Below are positions 52,108-61,194 of a stretch of 64,000 nt of DNA, in pieces. A program made the position numbers and the translations under genes. The DNA is from Aliamphritea hakodatensis (GTDB taxonomy: Bacteria > Pseudomonadota > Gammaproteobacteria > Pseudomonadales > Balneatricaceae), in NCBI RefSeq assembly GCF_024347195.1, contig NZ_AP025281.1, positions 124,001-188,000 on the forward strand, in the 5' to 3' direction. Each line of letters begins with the position of its first letter. Position 1 is the first letter of the stretch. The notes beneath the pieces were generated by a model that was given only the letters and a program-made list of their open reading frames with translations, did not search any database and was not told where the DNA came from.

Positions 52108-53085
52108 ATGATTAAATCAACTAAGGCGGCAACGCTGGCGTTTACTCTGGCTCTTGGTTTATCTGCGCCGGTCGCAACTCAGGCGGCTGATCAGCAATTC
52201 ATTACTATCGGTACCGGCGGTGTGACCGGTGTTTACTATCCGACAGGCGGTGCGATCTGCCGTTTGGTGAACAAAGGCCGTAAAGATCACGGCGTACGCT
52301 GCTCAACCGAAAGTACCGGTGGCTCTGTTTACAACCTGAATACAATCCGTGCCGGTGAGCTGGACATGGGTGTTGCCCAGTCTGACTGGCAGTTCCACGC
52401 ATACAACGGTACCAGCAAATTTGCTGATGCCGGTGCCAACAAAGATCTGCGTGCGGTGTTTTCCGTACATCCGGAACCGTTCACAGTTGTGGCACGGGCG
52501 GACAGCGGTATCACCAATTTTGAAGATATTAAAGGCAAGCGGGTGAACATAGGTAACCCGGGTTCCGGTCAGCGTGGCACCATGGAAGTCCTGATGGAAA
52601 CCATGGGCTGGACCAATGCTGACTTTGCTCTGGCATCTGAGCTGAAAGCTTCTGAGCAGGCCAGTGCGCTGTGTGATAACAAAATCGACGTGATGATCTA
52701 CACCGTGGGACACCCAAGTGGTGCAATCAAAGAAGCCACCACGTCCTGCGACAGTAAACTGGTCAATGTGACCGGTTCCGCAGTCGACAAGCTGGTATCT
52801 GATAACAGCTACTACCGTACCGCGACTATTCCGGCCGGTATGTACCGCGGTAACGATGGCGACACCACTACGTTCGGTGTGGGTGCAACCTTCGTTTCTT
52901 CTACGTCAGTACCGGAAGAAGTGGTGTATGCGGTGGTTAAAGCGGTATTCGAAAACTTCGATACTTTCCGTAAGTTACACCCGGCATTCGCTAACCTGAA
53001 GAAAGAAGAAATGATCAGCGATGGTCTGTCGGCGCCGCTGCACCCGGGTGCTGCTAAGTACTACAAAGAAGCAGGTCTGATGTAA
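52108..53085 (+). CDS. TAXI-family TRAP transporter substrate-binding protein
   Basis: 325 residues with signal peptide (AATLAFTLALGLSAPVATQA). TAXI family features: FITIGTGGVTGVYYPTGGAI, the STESTGGSVYNLNTIRAGEL segment, GKRVNIGNPGSGQRGTMEVL and IPAGMYRGNDGDTTTFGV. It binds a carboxylate-type ligand (glutamate-like or others) and delivers it to the fused permease encoded next. A hairpin with T-tract separates the two genes, consistent with extra binding protein. Confidence 0.95.
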   Translation: MIKSTKAATLAFTLALGLSAPVATQAADQQFITIGTGGVTGVYYPTGGAICRLVNKGRKDHGVRCSTESTGGSVYNLNTIRAGELDMGVAQSDWQFHAYNGTSKFADAGANKDLRAVFSVHPEPFTVVARADSGITNFEDIKGKRVNIGNPGSGQRGTMEVLMETMGWTNADFALASELKASEQASALCDNKIDVMIYTVGHPSGAIKEATTSCDSKLVNVTGSAVDKLVSDNSYYRTATIPAGMYRGNDGDTTTFGVGATFVSSTSVPEEVVYAVVKAVFENFDTFRKLHPAFANLKKEEMISDGLSAPLHPGAAKYYKEAGLM

Positions 53086-53108
53086 GCAGTTATTGCACAT
53101 CGTGCCTG

Positions 53109-53163
53109 ACGGGGTTTTTGGGAACCGGTAGCATTTTACCTGGCGACCGGGCCCCGTTTTTTT
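53109..53163 (+). terminator. Attenuating terminator between binding-protein and permease genes
   Basis: ACGGGG ... CCCCGT closing a longer loop that contains ACCGG/CCGGG pairing, then TTTTTTT. It lies inside the transporter operon, so it is probably leaky. Confidence 0.75.
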
Positions 53164-53238
53164 GTTGGACTGCTGCGTACCGCTGCTCTATTCAGACATC
53201 CGTATGCAGCCTCCCTTAGCGTAAGTGGGGAAAATACT

Positions 53239-55821
53239 GTGACTGATAACAATCATCACTCTGCGGATGCTGCTCCGCAGACATCTGCTGAAGACATCGT
53301 TGCACAGACGGATTCCGGTGCACGGGCACCGGCGGGTGCAGCCAAAACCTTACTCTGGTCAGTGGCGTTACTGTGGGCTTTATTTCAGCTCTGGTACGCC
53401 TCGCCGCTGCCTTTTGTTTTTAATTTCGGCGTTATTAATGATACCCAGGCGCGGGCGATTCACCTGAGCTTTGCGATCTTTCTGGCCTTTACCGCGTATC
53501 CGGCGCTGAGCCGCTCTCCACGGGACTATATCCCGTTGCAGGACTGGGGCTTTGCGCTGCTCGGTGCATTCAGTGCCTCTTATCTGGTGATCTTTCATGC
53601 GGAGCTGGCTAACCGCGCCGGCGCCCCGATCACCGCAGATCTGATTTTTGCCGTGGCCGGCATGTTGCTGCTGCTGGAGGCGACCCGCCGGGCGCTGGGA
53701 CCACCGCTGATGGTGGTGGCCGCTGTATTCCTGATTTATACCTTTGGCGGCCCGTATATGCCGGACGTGATTGCCCACAAAGGTGCCAGCCTGAATAAGA
53801 CCATGTCCCACCAGTGGCTGACCACTGAAGGGGTGTTCGGGGTAGCGCTGGGGGTTTCAACCAGTTTCGTATTCCTGTTCGTGCTGTTCGGCGCGCTGCT
53901 GGAAAAAGCCGGGGCCGGTAACTATTTCACCAAGGTGTCGTTTTCATTGCTGGGCCACATGCGTGGCGGCCCGGCAAAAGCGGCGGTGGTATCCTCTGGC
54001 CTGAGCGGGCTGATTTCCGGCTCATCTATCGCCAATGTGGTAACCACCGGTACCTTTACCATTCCGCTGATGAAGCGGGTGGGCTTTCCCGGCAGTAAAG
54101 CCGGTGCTGTGGAGGTGGCTGCTTCCACCAACGGTCAGTTAACACCGCCAATCATGGGGGCCGCGGCTTTCCTGATGGTGGAGTATGTGGGTATCCCGTA
54201 TATCGATGTTATCCGTCATGCGATTTTACCGGCGCTGATTTCCTACATTGCGCTGATTTACATCGTGCATCTGGAAGCGATGAAGGCCGGTATGCAGGGC
54301 TTACCGCGCCGCTATAACCCGACGCTGGCACAGGCGTTGCTGAGCTGGGCGGGGATTATCCTGGGTGTCTGTGTGCTGTCGATGGCCGTGTACTACGGGG
54401 TTGGTTGGACCAAGGATGTGATGGGGGCCTGGGCCAGCCCGATACTGGGTATCGGTATTCTGGCGGTCTATCTGGGCCTGCTGAAGTTCTGTTCCGGCTA
54501 TCCGGAGCTGGAAATGGATGACCCGGATTCACCGGTGGTTGAACTGCCTGAACCCGGCCCGACCGTGAAGTCCGGGCTGTACTTCCTGCTGCCTGTTGTC
54601 GTGCTGGTGTGGTGTTTAACCGTAGAGCGTTTATCACCGGGGCTGTCGGCCTTCTGGGCGACGGTCTTTATGGTGTTTATTGTCGTGACCCATAAACCCA
54701 TCAAGGCCTTTTACCGGGGTGAAACCGCGCTGGGGCAACGGGTTAAACAGGGGGTTGATGACCTGCTGGAAGGTCTGGTTACCGGTTCCCGCAATATGAT
54801 CGGTATCGGGGTGGCGACGGCTGCGGCAGGTATCGTCGTGGGGACCGTCACCCTGACCGGTATTGGTCTGGTGATGACCGAATTCGTGGAATTCATCTCC
54901 GGCGGTAACATCATTCTGATGCTGATTTTCACCGCAGTGATCAGTCTGATTCTGGGGATGGGCCTGCCAACCACGGCGAACTACATTGTGGTATCGACCC
55001 TGATGGCACCGGTTATCGTTACCCTGGGGGCCCAGAGTGGCTTAATCGTACCGCTGATTGCTGTTCACCTGTTCGTGTTCTATTTCGGCATACTGGCGGA
55101 CGATACACCGCCGGTGGGGCTGGCGGCCTTTGCCGCCGCAGCGATTGCCCGCAGTGATCCGATTAAAACCGGTATACAGGGTTTCACCTATGATATCCGG
55201 ACAGCGATTCTGCCGTTCATGTTTATCTTCAATACCGAGCTGTTGCTGATCGACATTCAGGGGATATTCCATTTGCTGTTGGTGATTATCAGTTCAGTAA
55301 TTGCCATTCTGGTGTTTTCTGCTGCAACGCAGGGCTTCTGGTTTGTGAGAACCCGCTGGTACGAAACCATCATTCTGTTGCTGGTGGCCTTTACCATGTT
55401 CCGGCCCGGCTTCTGGTGGGATGAAATTTATCCGCCGGTGCAAAGCGTTGCCGCGACCGAGATAACCACAGTGGTTGAACAGCTGCCTGCCGATCAGAAA
55501 CTGCGGATGGCGGTGAGCGGTGAAACCATTGACGGGGATATGGTCAGTAAAATTGTTGAACTGCCAATACCCGCGGCGGAAACCGCCAGTGCCCGGGTTG
55601 AGGCTGCCGGCCTGTTCCTGCGGGAAGATGAAGGCAGCATAGTGGTTGATCAGGTGGGCTTTGGCAGTAATGCCGAGGCCGTTGGTATCGACTTCGACTG
55701 GCAGATCAACAGCATTGAAGTAGCCGCCGACCGGCCGGCCAAGCAACTGATGTTTATACCTGCCCTGCTGGTGTTATTCGGTTTGGGCTGGTTGCAGATT
55801 CGCCGTCGGGAACAGGGATAA
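53239..55821 (+). CDS. TRAP transporter fused permease, TAXI-associated
   Basis: 860 residues from GTG 53239 (GGGGAAAA upstream). Both TRAP membrane subunits are fused: an N-terminal 4-helix-like part (LLWALFQLWYASPLPFVFNF) and the large 12-helix DctM-like domain with GPAKAAVVSSGLSGLISGSS, TTGTFTIPLMKRVGFPGSKA, NGQLTPPIMGAAAFLMVEYV and LGMGLPTTANYIVVSTLMAP. A soluble-looking C-terminal extension (about 720-860) corresponds to the DUF3394-type tail often seen in this group. Sodium-driven uptake of the ligand bound by the TAXI protein. Confidence 0.94.
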   Translation: MTDNNHHSADAAPQTSAEDIVAQTDSGARAPAGAAKTLLWSVALLWALFQLWYASPLPFVFNFGVINDTQARAIHLSFAIFLAFTAYPALSRSPRDYIPLQDWGFALLGAFSASYLVIFHAELANRAGAPITADLIFAVAGMLLLLEATRRALGPPLMVVAAVFLIYTFGGPYMPDVIAHKGASLNKTMSHQWLTTEGVFGVALGVSTSFVFLFVLFGALLEKAGAGNYFTKVSFSLLGHMRGGPAKAAVVSSGLSGLISGSSIANVVTTGTFTIPLMKRVGFPGSKAGAVEVAASTNGQLTPPIMGAAAFLMVEYVGIPYIDVIRHAILPALISYIALIYIVHLEAMKAGMQGLPRRYNPTLAQALLSWAGIILGVCVLSMAVYYGVGWTKDVMGAWASPILGIGILAVYLGLLKFCSGYPELEMDDPDSPVVELPEPGPTVKSGLYFLLPVVVLVWCLTVERLSPGLSAFWATVFMVFIVVTHKPIKAFYRGETALGQRVKQGVDDLLEGLVTGSRNMIGIGVATAAAGIVVGTVTLTGIGLVMTEFVEFISGGNIILMLIFTAVISLILGMGLPTTANYIVVSTLMAPVIVTLGAQSGLIVPLIAVHLFVFYFGILADDTPPVGLAAFAAAAIARSDPIKTGIQGFTYDIRTAILPFMFIFNTELLLIDIQGIFHLLLVIISSVIAILVFSAATQGFWFVRTRWYETIILLLVAFTMFRPGFWWDEIYPPVQSVAATEITTVVEQLPADQKLRMAVSGETIDGDMVSKIVELPIPAAETASARVEAAGLFLREDEGSIVVDQVGFGSNAEAVGIDFDWQINSIEVAADRPAKQLMFIPALLVLFGLGWLQIRRREQG

Positions 55822-55827
55822 TTATCT

Positions 55828-56253
55828 ATGTATAAGAAATTACTGGTAGCAGTGGATCTGCAGGATGCCAAAGGAACAGAGGCGACGTTGCTGGCGCTGA
55901 ATGACTATGTGGCACCGGGTATGGAAGTGGAGCTGGTGGCGGTGCTACCGGGCTTTAAGATGCCGCTGGTGGCGTCGTATTTTCCGGAGGATATGGTGAA
56001 GCAGGCGCTGGATACCATGCGGGCCGAGCTGACCCGGCTGGCGGATACACATCTGGTAAAAGAGATGAATGTGTCGGTCTGGGTAACCGCTGGCAAGGTG
56101 CCTAAGCGGATCGTTGCCCGGGCCGGTGAAACTGATGCCGATCTGATTCTCATCCGGGCGCTTAAACATGGCCGTATGGAAAAGATGATGATGGGGTCGG
56201 TGACCGCCAAGGTGGTTCAGACGGCGGACCGGTCAGTGCTGGTTATTCGCTGA
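55828..56253 (+). CDS. Universal stress protein (UspA family)
   Basis: 141 residues. N-terminal YKKLLVAVDLQDAKGTEATL and C-terminal ARAGETDADLILIRALKHGR and MMMGSVTAKVVQTADRSVLV. The usual G-x2-G-x9-G-S/T ATP motif is only partly kept (HGRMEKMMMGSVTAKV). It begins 6 bp after the permease gene. UspA proteins often lie next to TRAP permeases and can bind ATP or regulate transport. A terminator follows. Confidence 0.93.
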   Translation: MYKKLLVAVDLQDAKGTEATLLALNDYVAPGMEVELVAVLPGFKMPLVASYFPEDMVKQALDTMRAELTRLADTHLVKEMNVSVWVTAGKVPKRIVARAGETDADLILIRALKHGRMEKMMMGSVTAKVVQTADRSVLVIR

Positions 56254-56275
56254 GCATTTTGCCCTTTTACCATCC

Positions 56276-56303
56276 AAAAAGCCGGTTTTTACCGGCTTTT
56301 TTG
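56276..56303 (+). terminator. Bidirectional intrinsic terminator after uspA
   Basis: AAAAAGCCGGT-tttt-ACCGGCTTTTTTG; strong short stem with A-run and T-run on each side. Confidence 0.92.
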
Positions 56304-56384
56304 TTATTCAGGGCCTCTGTAGCAAGTTTTTTGCACATTATTTGGGATTTCATCCGGTTCAGCTGTGGCATCAGTTTCGACTCT

Positions 56385-56413
56385 TTGATATGTTAATGAT
56401 AATTATTATCATT
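56385..56413 (+). promoter_or_regulatory. Fur box overlapping a sigma-70-like promoter
   Basis: AATGATAATTATTATCATT (56395-56413) is a perfect 9-1-9 palindrome close to the classical Fur consensus (GATAATGATAATCATTATC). It overlaps the candidate promoter TTGATA (56385-56390), 16-bp spacer, TATCAT (56407-56412), so iron-loaded Fur would block it. It lies 30 bp before the ferritin-like gene. Confidence 0.88.
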
Positions 56414-56442
56414 ATTGTTAAGTGCGCGGTGGTACAGTTTCT

Positions 56443-56931
56443 ATGAATTCCCTTAACCGTATTGAGGCCTATCCTCAGCCGGACTACCGGCAGGATCTTG
56501 TGATAGAAGCGCTGCAGAAAGCGGCCCAGAATGAATTGCTGACCTGCAGCCTGTATCGTCAGGTGAAGTCTGCTGAACTGGATGAAACCCGGCTGGGATT
56601 CCGGGATCTGGCGTATTCGGCCTACGAAGAAGATCTCAGCCACTTTCAGACCCTTCAGGAATGTATTCGCTTATTGCAGGAGCAGCCGGACAGACATGAA
56701 CTGCCGAGCTATCAACTGGCCCTGTTACCGCCGGATACTGATACCGGCTGTTGCCTGCTGGGGCAGATCGAGAAAGCGGAAAAAACCTCGATTCATTACC
56801 AGCAGGCCATCTGTGCGATGACCATCGGCTACAACTATAAAGTTTTCGATCTTGCCTATGCATTGCTGAATGAAAACATTCAGCACAACCTGTTGGTGCA
56901 GGAATACCTTACTGGATCTGTGGCTCAATGA
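56443..56931 (+). CDS. Ferritin-like diiron-type protein
   Basis: 162 residues from ATG 56443. Helical throughout. Acidic metal-binding positions of the four-helix ferritin-like fold are visible: QNELLTCSLYRQVKSAE, then E-x3-H in EEDLSHF and a second E-x3-H in ENIQHNL. The length suits a bacterioferritin- or Dps-like domain, but it is not a close match to either by eye. It sits directly behind a Fur box and its TGA overlaps the ATG of the metal-transporter gene (ATGA), so both are iron-controlled and made together. Role in iron storage or metal handling is inferred. Confidence 0.75.
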   Translation: MNSLNRIEAYPQPDYRQDLVIEALQKAAQNELLTCSLYRQVKSAELDETRLGFRDLAYSAYEEDLSHFQTLQECIRLLQEQPDRHELPSYQLALLPPDTDTGCCLLGQIEKAEKTSIHYQQAICAMTIGYNYKVFDLAYALLNENIQHNLLVQEYLTGSVAQ

Positions 56932-58130
56932 ATGCGCTGAGTGCAGCTGCCGGACGGCTCCGGCAATATCCGTTGCAGGTGACAAAAAGTGCGCTGTTTA
57001 CCATGCTGGCTGTTGGTGTGCTGGGCATTGGCTGGATGCAGGGCGCGGTCAGTAATGAGCTGCTGTGGCTGATTGTCAGCACCCTGAGTGATGCCTATCT
57101 GGCGGTCAGTGTGTTCGTTGCGCTGTCACTGCTGCTGATTTATTCCGCCCAGCATTATCTGGGGGCTGATCTGATTAGCTACCTGAACAGTAACCGCAAG
57201 CTGCAGGTGCCGATTGCAGCCCTGTTAGGTGTGCTGCCCGGCTGTGGCGGGGCGATTATCGTGGTGACCCAGTTTGTGCATGGCCGGGTCGGCTTTGCTG
57301 CGCTGGTCACGGTACTGATATCCACTATGGGAGATGCCAGTTTTCTGTTACTGGCCCGTGAACCGCAGACTGCATTGCTGGTGCTGGTGGTGTCACTCAC
57401 GGCGGGCGTGCTGTTCGGTTACCTCATTCAGATTGTACACGGCGAGGATTTTCTGCGGCCTGAATCCTCCCGGGATGAACGTCAGGTGACGGTATCCTGC
57501 AGCCTTAATCAGGGGGTTGTGCCGGTGTCATTATCCTGGGTATGGCGGCTGTTACTGTTACCCGGGCTGGTACTGGGGGGGCTGGCGGCGTTTCAGGTTG
57601 AACCGGACAGCTTGTTTGGCCAGTGGAGTGGATACCATCCGGCGACCTGGCTGGGATTCTGTGGCGCAATGGTGAGCTTACTGGTGTGGTTCAGTCAGCC
57701 GGCGAACTACAGCTGGGCTGTTGCCCATGCGGATGTGGAACATAACCCGCACCGGCTGGTTGACATGGTTGCCAGTGAAACCAGTTTTGTGACGGCATGG
57801 GTCATTGCCGGATTTCTAAGCTTTGAATTGCTGGTGTATTTCACCGGTTTTGATCTGCAGAGTTTATTCAGCAGTCTGGGATATCTGACGATTCTGCTGG
57901 CAGTGGTTGTAGGGTTTATCCCGGGCTGTGGTCCGCAGATTATTATGACGACCCTGTATCTGCAGGGCATTGTGCCCTTGTCTGCGCAGCTGGCAAACGC
58001 CATAGGTAACGACGGTGATGCGCTGTTTCCGGCCCTGGCGCTGGCACCGAAGGCGTCGCTGTATGCCACGGTTTACAGTGCCGCACCGGCACTGTTAGTG
58101 GGCTATATAGCATTCGGGCTTGGCTATTAA
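56928..58130 (+). CDS. Putative metal transporter, PF11449 (10-TM heavy-metal exporter) type
   Basis: 400 residues, about ten membrane segments arranged as two related halves. Each half has a PGCG motif (LLGVLPGCGGAIIVVTQF and VVGFIPGCGPQIIMTTLY) followed by a small-residue and acidic loop (STMGDASF, IGNDGDALF), an internal duplication with inverted topology. This is the family annotated as putative 10-TM heavy-metal or manganese transporters. Its translational coupling to a ferritin-like protein behind a Fur box points to iron or manganese rather than arsenic. Direction of transport unknown. Confidence 0.85.
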   Translation: MNALSAAAGRLRQYPLQVTKSALFTMLAVGVLGIGWMQGAVSNELLWLIVSTLSDAYLAVSVFVALSLLLIYSAQHYLGADLISYLNSNRKLQVPIAALLGVLPGCGGAIIVVTQFVHGRVGFAALVTVLISTMGDASFLLLAREPQTALLVLVVSLTAGVLFGYLIQIVHGEDFLRPESSRDERQVTVSCSLNQGVVPVSLSWVWRLLLLPGLVLGGLAAFQVEPDSLFGQWSGYHPATWLGFCGAMVSLLVWFSQPANYSWAVAHADVEHNPHRLVDMVASETSFVTAWVIAGFLSFELLVYFTGFDLQSLFSSLGYLTILLAVVVGFIPGCGPQIIMTTLYLQGIVPLSAQLANAIGNDGDALFPALALAPKASLYATVYSAAPALLVGYIAFGLGY

Positions 58131-58140
58131 ACCGGATTCA

Positions 58141-59037
58141 TCAGGTTTCGTGATAGCCGCCCAGATGGCGGATGTTTTCTTCAAAACGGTTGATGTTGCT
58201 GACCATTTCTTTACTGCCAATGGACACACACTCTGCCAGTAACGCTTCCATCAGGGCGATGGAAGATGTCAGGGTAGGGAAGAAGTGCGGGGTGTCATTA
58301 TTCAGGGTAAAGGTGATTTCCGCGCCACTGGCAATCGGTGAACGCAGGCTGTCGGTAATCGCAATGATTTTGGCACCGGCGTTCCGGGCAATGTTGATCG
58401 CCTGTACGGTTTCTGTGGTGTAAGGCTCAAAACAGAAAGCCACGACCACGTCATCCTGACGGATTTCCCCCAGTTCACTGAGCAAGGTGCCCTGATAACC
58501 GCGGATCAGCTGAATATGCGGGAAAGCAATGCTGCCCACGTACGTGAAGTGATAGGCGCAGGTGAAGGTATCCCGGAACCCCAGAGCGAATACTTTACGG
58601 GCATTAATGACCAGCGGTGCTGCCTGTTGCAATTTGTTGCGGGTATCTTCCTGAAAGAGTTGTTCAAGATTGCTGAACGCAGAATCTGCAAACTGAAAGA
58701 AAACCTTGTTTTCCGGGTTGTTACTCGCCATATCTTGCAAGTACTGCGCACGATCGCTGAAGTAAGACGCCGGCTGACGGGTGTTAACAGCCTTCTGAAA
58801 CAGCTGACGGAAGCTGTCATAACGGTCAAACCCCACAGATTTGGCCAGCCGTGTCAGGGTCGAAGGGGTGACGCCTGCCGCTTCCGCACTTTTGCGGATT
58901 GATAGCAGGGCAACATTCACTGGTTGTTCCAGAACGTAGTCGGCGGCTTTCTTTAGCTGAGGTGTCAGCTGGGGATATTGTGCTGAGATTTCTTTCAGGG
59001 CGCTGTTAGCGTCTGTAATCCTGTTATTTTTATTCAT
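58141..59037 (-). CDS. RpiR-family transcriptional regulator
   Basis: 298 residues. N-terminal RpiR helix-turn-helix (ALLSIRKSAEAAGVTPSTLT, RLAKSVGFDRYDSFRQLFQ) and a C-terminal SIS sugar-phosphate-binding domain (KVFALGFRDTFTCAYHF, DVVVAFCFEPYTTETVQAI, ITDSLRSPIASGAEITFT). It normally responds to phosphosugars. Neighbours are a transporter (convergent, 58130) and, 430 bp away in the opposite direction, the beta-oxidation-type pair, so the target is unclear. Confidence 0.92.
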   Translation of the reverse strand: MNKNNRITDANSALKEISAQYPQLTPQLKKAADYVLEQPVNVALLSIRKSAEAAGVTPSTLTRLAKSVGFDRYDSFRQLFQKAVNTRQPASYFSDRAQYLQDMASNNPENKVFFQFADSAFSNLEQLFQEDTRNKLQQAAPLVINARKVFALGFRDTFTCAYHFTYVGSIAFPHIQLIRGYQGTLLSELGEIRQDDVVVAFCFEPYTTETVQAINIARNAGAKIIAITDSLRSPIASGAEITFTLNNDTPHFFPTLTSSIALMEALLAECVSIGSKEMVSNINRFEENIRHLGGYHET

Positions 59038-59467
59038 CGCTGTGCTGTGCTCGCAAAAAAAATAATCCGGATGGTTTTATCTGCCGGGCTGTTTCTGCGA
59101 ACAGCTTCTGTAACTGGCTGATTTTGCAGGGCTTGCTGGAAGCAGGCCGGCCTGCACACCCATCCGTAAAAGGGTTTAAGGATTTTACCTAATAAGCAGA
59201 AAATAAAACACCGGTGATACATTTGTTTTATTTATGGTGTGATTGGGTTTGTTCAGTGCCGGTGATGTCGTATAACTGTCAGGCATAATCAGATCAGGTT
59301 TGCCGGGCGAGAGGGGCGCCTGATGTGTTCTTGAATATTTGGTTTCGCCGGGAATGTCAGTATACGTAAACACAGTAGAAACCAGATCGCCTACCTTCAG
59401 GGGGGATTGCCGCCATGTGGCAGCAATGCCTAAATGTCTATTTCAAAGCAGTAAGGGTAAAAACGCC
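59038..59467. other. 430-bp intergenic region between RpiR and dehydrogenase genes
   Basis: AT-rich in the centre (59190-59240), where divergent promoters are expected. An open frame continues upstream of the dehydrogenase start but has no family similarity. No gene or clear operator is recognised. Confidence 0.3.
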
Positions 59468-60319
59468 ATGACAATAACAGCGATGGGCGTGGTTGGCGCC
59501 GGCCAGATGGGAGCAGGCATTGCTCAGGTAGCAGCAACCGCAGGCCTGCCGGTGGTACTGTGTGACCTGAATGAAACCGCGCTGGAACAGGGCCGGGCAA
59601 GCATAAGTAGCAGTCTGTCCCGGATGGTTAAGAAGGAAAAGATCAGCCAGGCAGACGCAGATGCGGCGCTGGCGCTGATCAGTGTTACCACCGATACTGC
59701 CGGGCTGGCGGATGTGGATATCGTAGTTGAAGCGGCCAGTGAAGACGAAGCCATCAAGGCAAATATCTTTACTGCGCTGGATGCGGTCTGTAAGCCAGAG
59801 GCCATTCTGGCCACCAATACCTCCTCTATTTCCATCACCCGGATCGCGGCGGTCACGCAGCGTCCCGGTCAGGTGATTGGCATGCACTTTATGAATCCGG
59901 TGCCGATGATGCAGCTGGTGGAGGTCATCCGCGCCCTGCAAACAGACGATGCCGTATTCAGTAGCGTGCAGGCGCTGGCGGAGACACTGGGCAAAGTGCC
60001 GGTGGATGTGAAAGATGCCCCGGGCTTTGTGGCCAACCGGATTTTGCTGCCGATGCTCAACGAAGCCATGTTCTGTTTACATGAAGGTCTGGCGTCGGCG
60101 GAAGAAATCGACACTGTGATGCAGCTGGGGATGAGCCATCCGATGGGGCCACTGGCGCTGGCGGATCTGATCGGTCTGGATACCTGCCTGAGCATTATGA
60201 ATGTTCTCTATGACAGCTTTAAAGATTCCAAATACCGGCCGTGCCCGCTGCTGGTACAGATGGTGGATGCCGGCTATCTGGGCCGTAAAACCGGCCGGGG
60301 GTTCTTCAGCTATGAATAG
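59468..60319 (+). CDS. 3-hydroxyacyl-CoA (3-hydroxybutyryl-CoA) dehydrogenase
   Basis: 283 residues from ATG 59468 (AAGGGT site); an upstream in-frame start would add an unrelated tail. NAD-binding GVVGAGQMGAGIAQVAA with Asp in LCDLNETALEQG, then TNTSSISITRIA, catalytic His in IGMHFMNPVPMMQLVEVI, and PGFVANRILLPMLNEA. Length is that of the single-domain 3-hydroxybutyryl-CoA dehydrogenase (about 283), not the multifunctional FadB. Its stop overlaps the start of the crotonase by 8 bp. The pair would interconvert hydroxyacyl-, enoyl- and ketoacyl-CoA in short-chain fatty-acid or PHB-related metabolism. Confidence 0.95.
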   Translation: MTITAMGVVGAGQMGAGIAQVAATAGLPVVLCDLNETALEQGRASISSSLSRMVKKEKISQADADAALALISVTTDTAGLADVDIVVEAASEDEAIKANIFTALDAVCKPEAILATNTSSISITRIAAVTQRPGQVIGMHFMNPVPMMQLVEVIRALQTDDAVFSSVQALAETLGKVPVDVKDAPGFVANRILLPMLNEAMFCLHEGLASAEEIDTVMQLGMSHPMGPLALADLIGLDTCLSIMNVLYDSFKDSKYRPCPLLVQMVDAGYLGRKTGRGFFSYE

Positions 60320-61139
60320 TCAGGTACCGGTTGGATTAGCTGCCGCAGCAGAGGCATCAGCAGGTTGGCAGAATATTCTGCTGCAACCGCAGGCAGAAGG
60401 GGTTTACCTGCTGACGGTTAACCGGCCGAAAGTGCTGAACGCGCTGAACGCAGACACGCTGGCAGAACTGGATCAGGCGCTGGATCTGGTGGCGAAAACG
60501 CCCGCTATCAGAGTCTTACTGGTGACCGGCAGTGGTGAAAAAGCCTTTGTCGCCGGGGCCGATATCGCCCATATGCGTCAGTTGAGTGCACTGGAAGGGA
60601 AGTTTTTTGCGGAACAGGGGATGGCGGTTTTCCGTAAGCTGGAGAATTTGCGGGTGCCGGTGATTGCGCTGGTGAATGGCTATGCACTGGGGGGCGGCTG
60701 TGAGCTGGCGATGAGCTGTGATTTCATACTGGCGGCGGAAAATGCCCGTTTTGGTCAGCCTGAAGTTAATCTGGGGGTCACCCCGGGCTTTGGGGGCAGC
60801 CAGCGTTTAACCCGTCTGGTGGGCCGGGGCATGGCGATGGAGCTGCTGACTACCGGCCGGATGATGAATGCCGCAGAAGCGTTGCAGCGCGGGCTGGCGA
60901 ATCATGTTTATCCACAGGCTGAACTGCTGGGTGAGGGCATCAGGCTGGCAGAACAGATTGCCACGAAGAGCCGCAGCGCCGTGCAGCTCACTAAACAATT
61001 GGTACAGCGCGGCCAGGATCTGGATCTGGACAATGCCTGTGTGATGGAAAGTGACGTCTTCGGCCTGAGCTTTTCCACCCCGGACCGGGAAGAAGGCATG
61101 GCGGCCTTTTTGGAAGGCCGTAAGCCTGAATTCAGTTAA
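60312..61139 (+). CDS. Enoyl-CoA hydratase (crotonase family)
   Basis: 275 residues from ATG 60312, which overlaps the preceding gene by 8 bp. Oxyanion-hole and catalytic regions: AFVAGADIAHMRQL, NGYALGGGCELAMSCDFILA and the second acid position in QPEVNLGVTPGFGGSQRLTR. N-terminal leader of about 20 residues is longer than usual. It hydrates enoyl-CoA to 3-hydroxyacyl-CoA, the substrate of the dehydrogenase encoded before it. Followed by a strong terminator. Confidence 0.94.
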   Translation: MNSQVPVGLAAAAEASAGWQNILLQPQAEGVYLLTVNRPKVLNALNADTLAELDQALDLVAKTPAIRVLLVTGSGEKAFVAGADIAHMRQLSALEGKFFAEQGMAVFRKLENLRVPVIALVNGYALGGGCELAMSCDFILAAENARFGQPEVNLGVTPGFGGSQRLTRLVGRGMAMELLTTGRMMNAAEALQRGLANHVYPQAELLGEGIRLAEQIATKSRSAVQLTKQLVQRGQDLDLDNACVMESDVFGLSFSTPDREEGMAAFLEGRKPEFS

Positions 61140-61154
61140 TCAGAGCTTTGCAAC

Positions 61155-61186
61155 AGCCGGACGGGGTTATATCCGTCCGGCTTTTT
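61155..61186 (+). terminator. Intrinsic terminator after the crotonase gene
   Basis: AGCCGGACGG-ggttatat-CCGTCCGGCT followed by TTTTATT; perfect 10-bp stem. On the minus strand it also closes the mechanosensitive channel gene. Confidence 0.9.
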
Positions 61187-61194
61187 ATTGCCTG

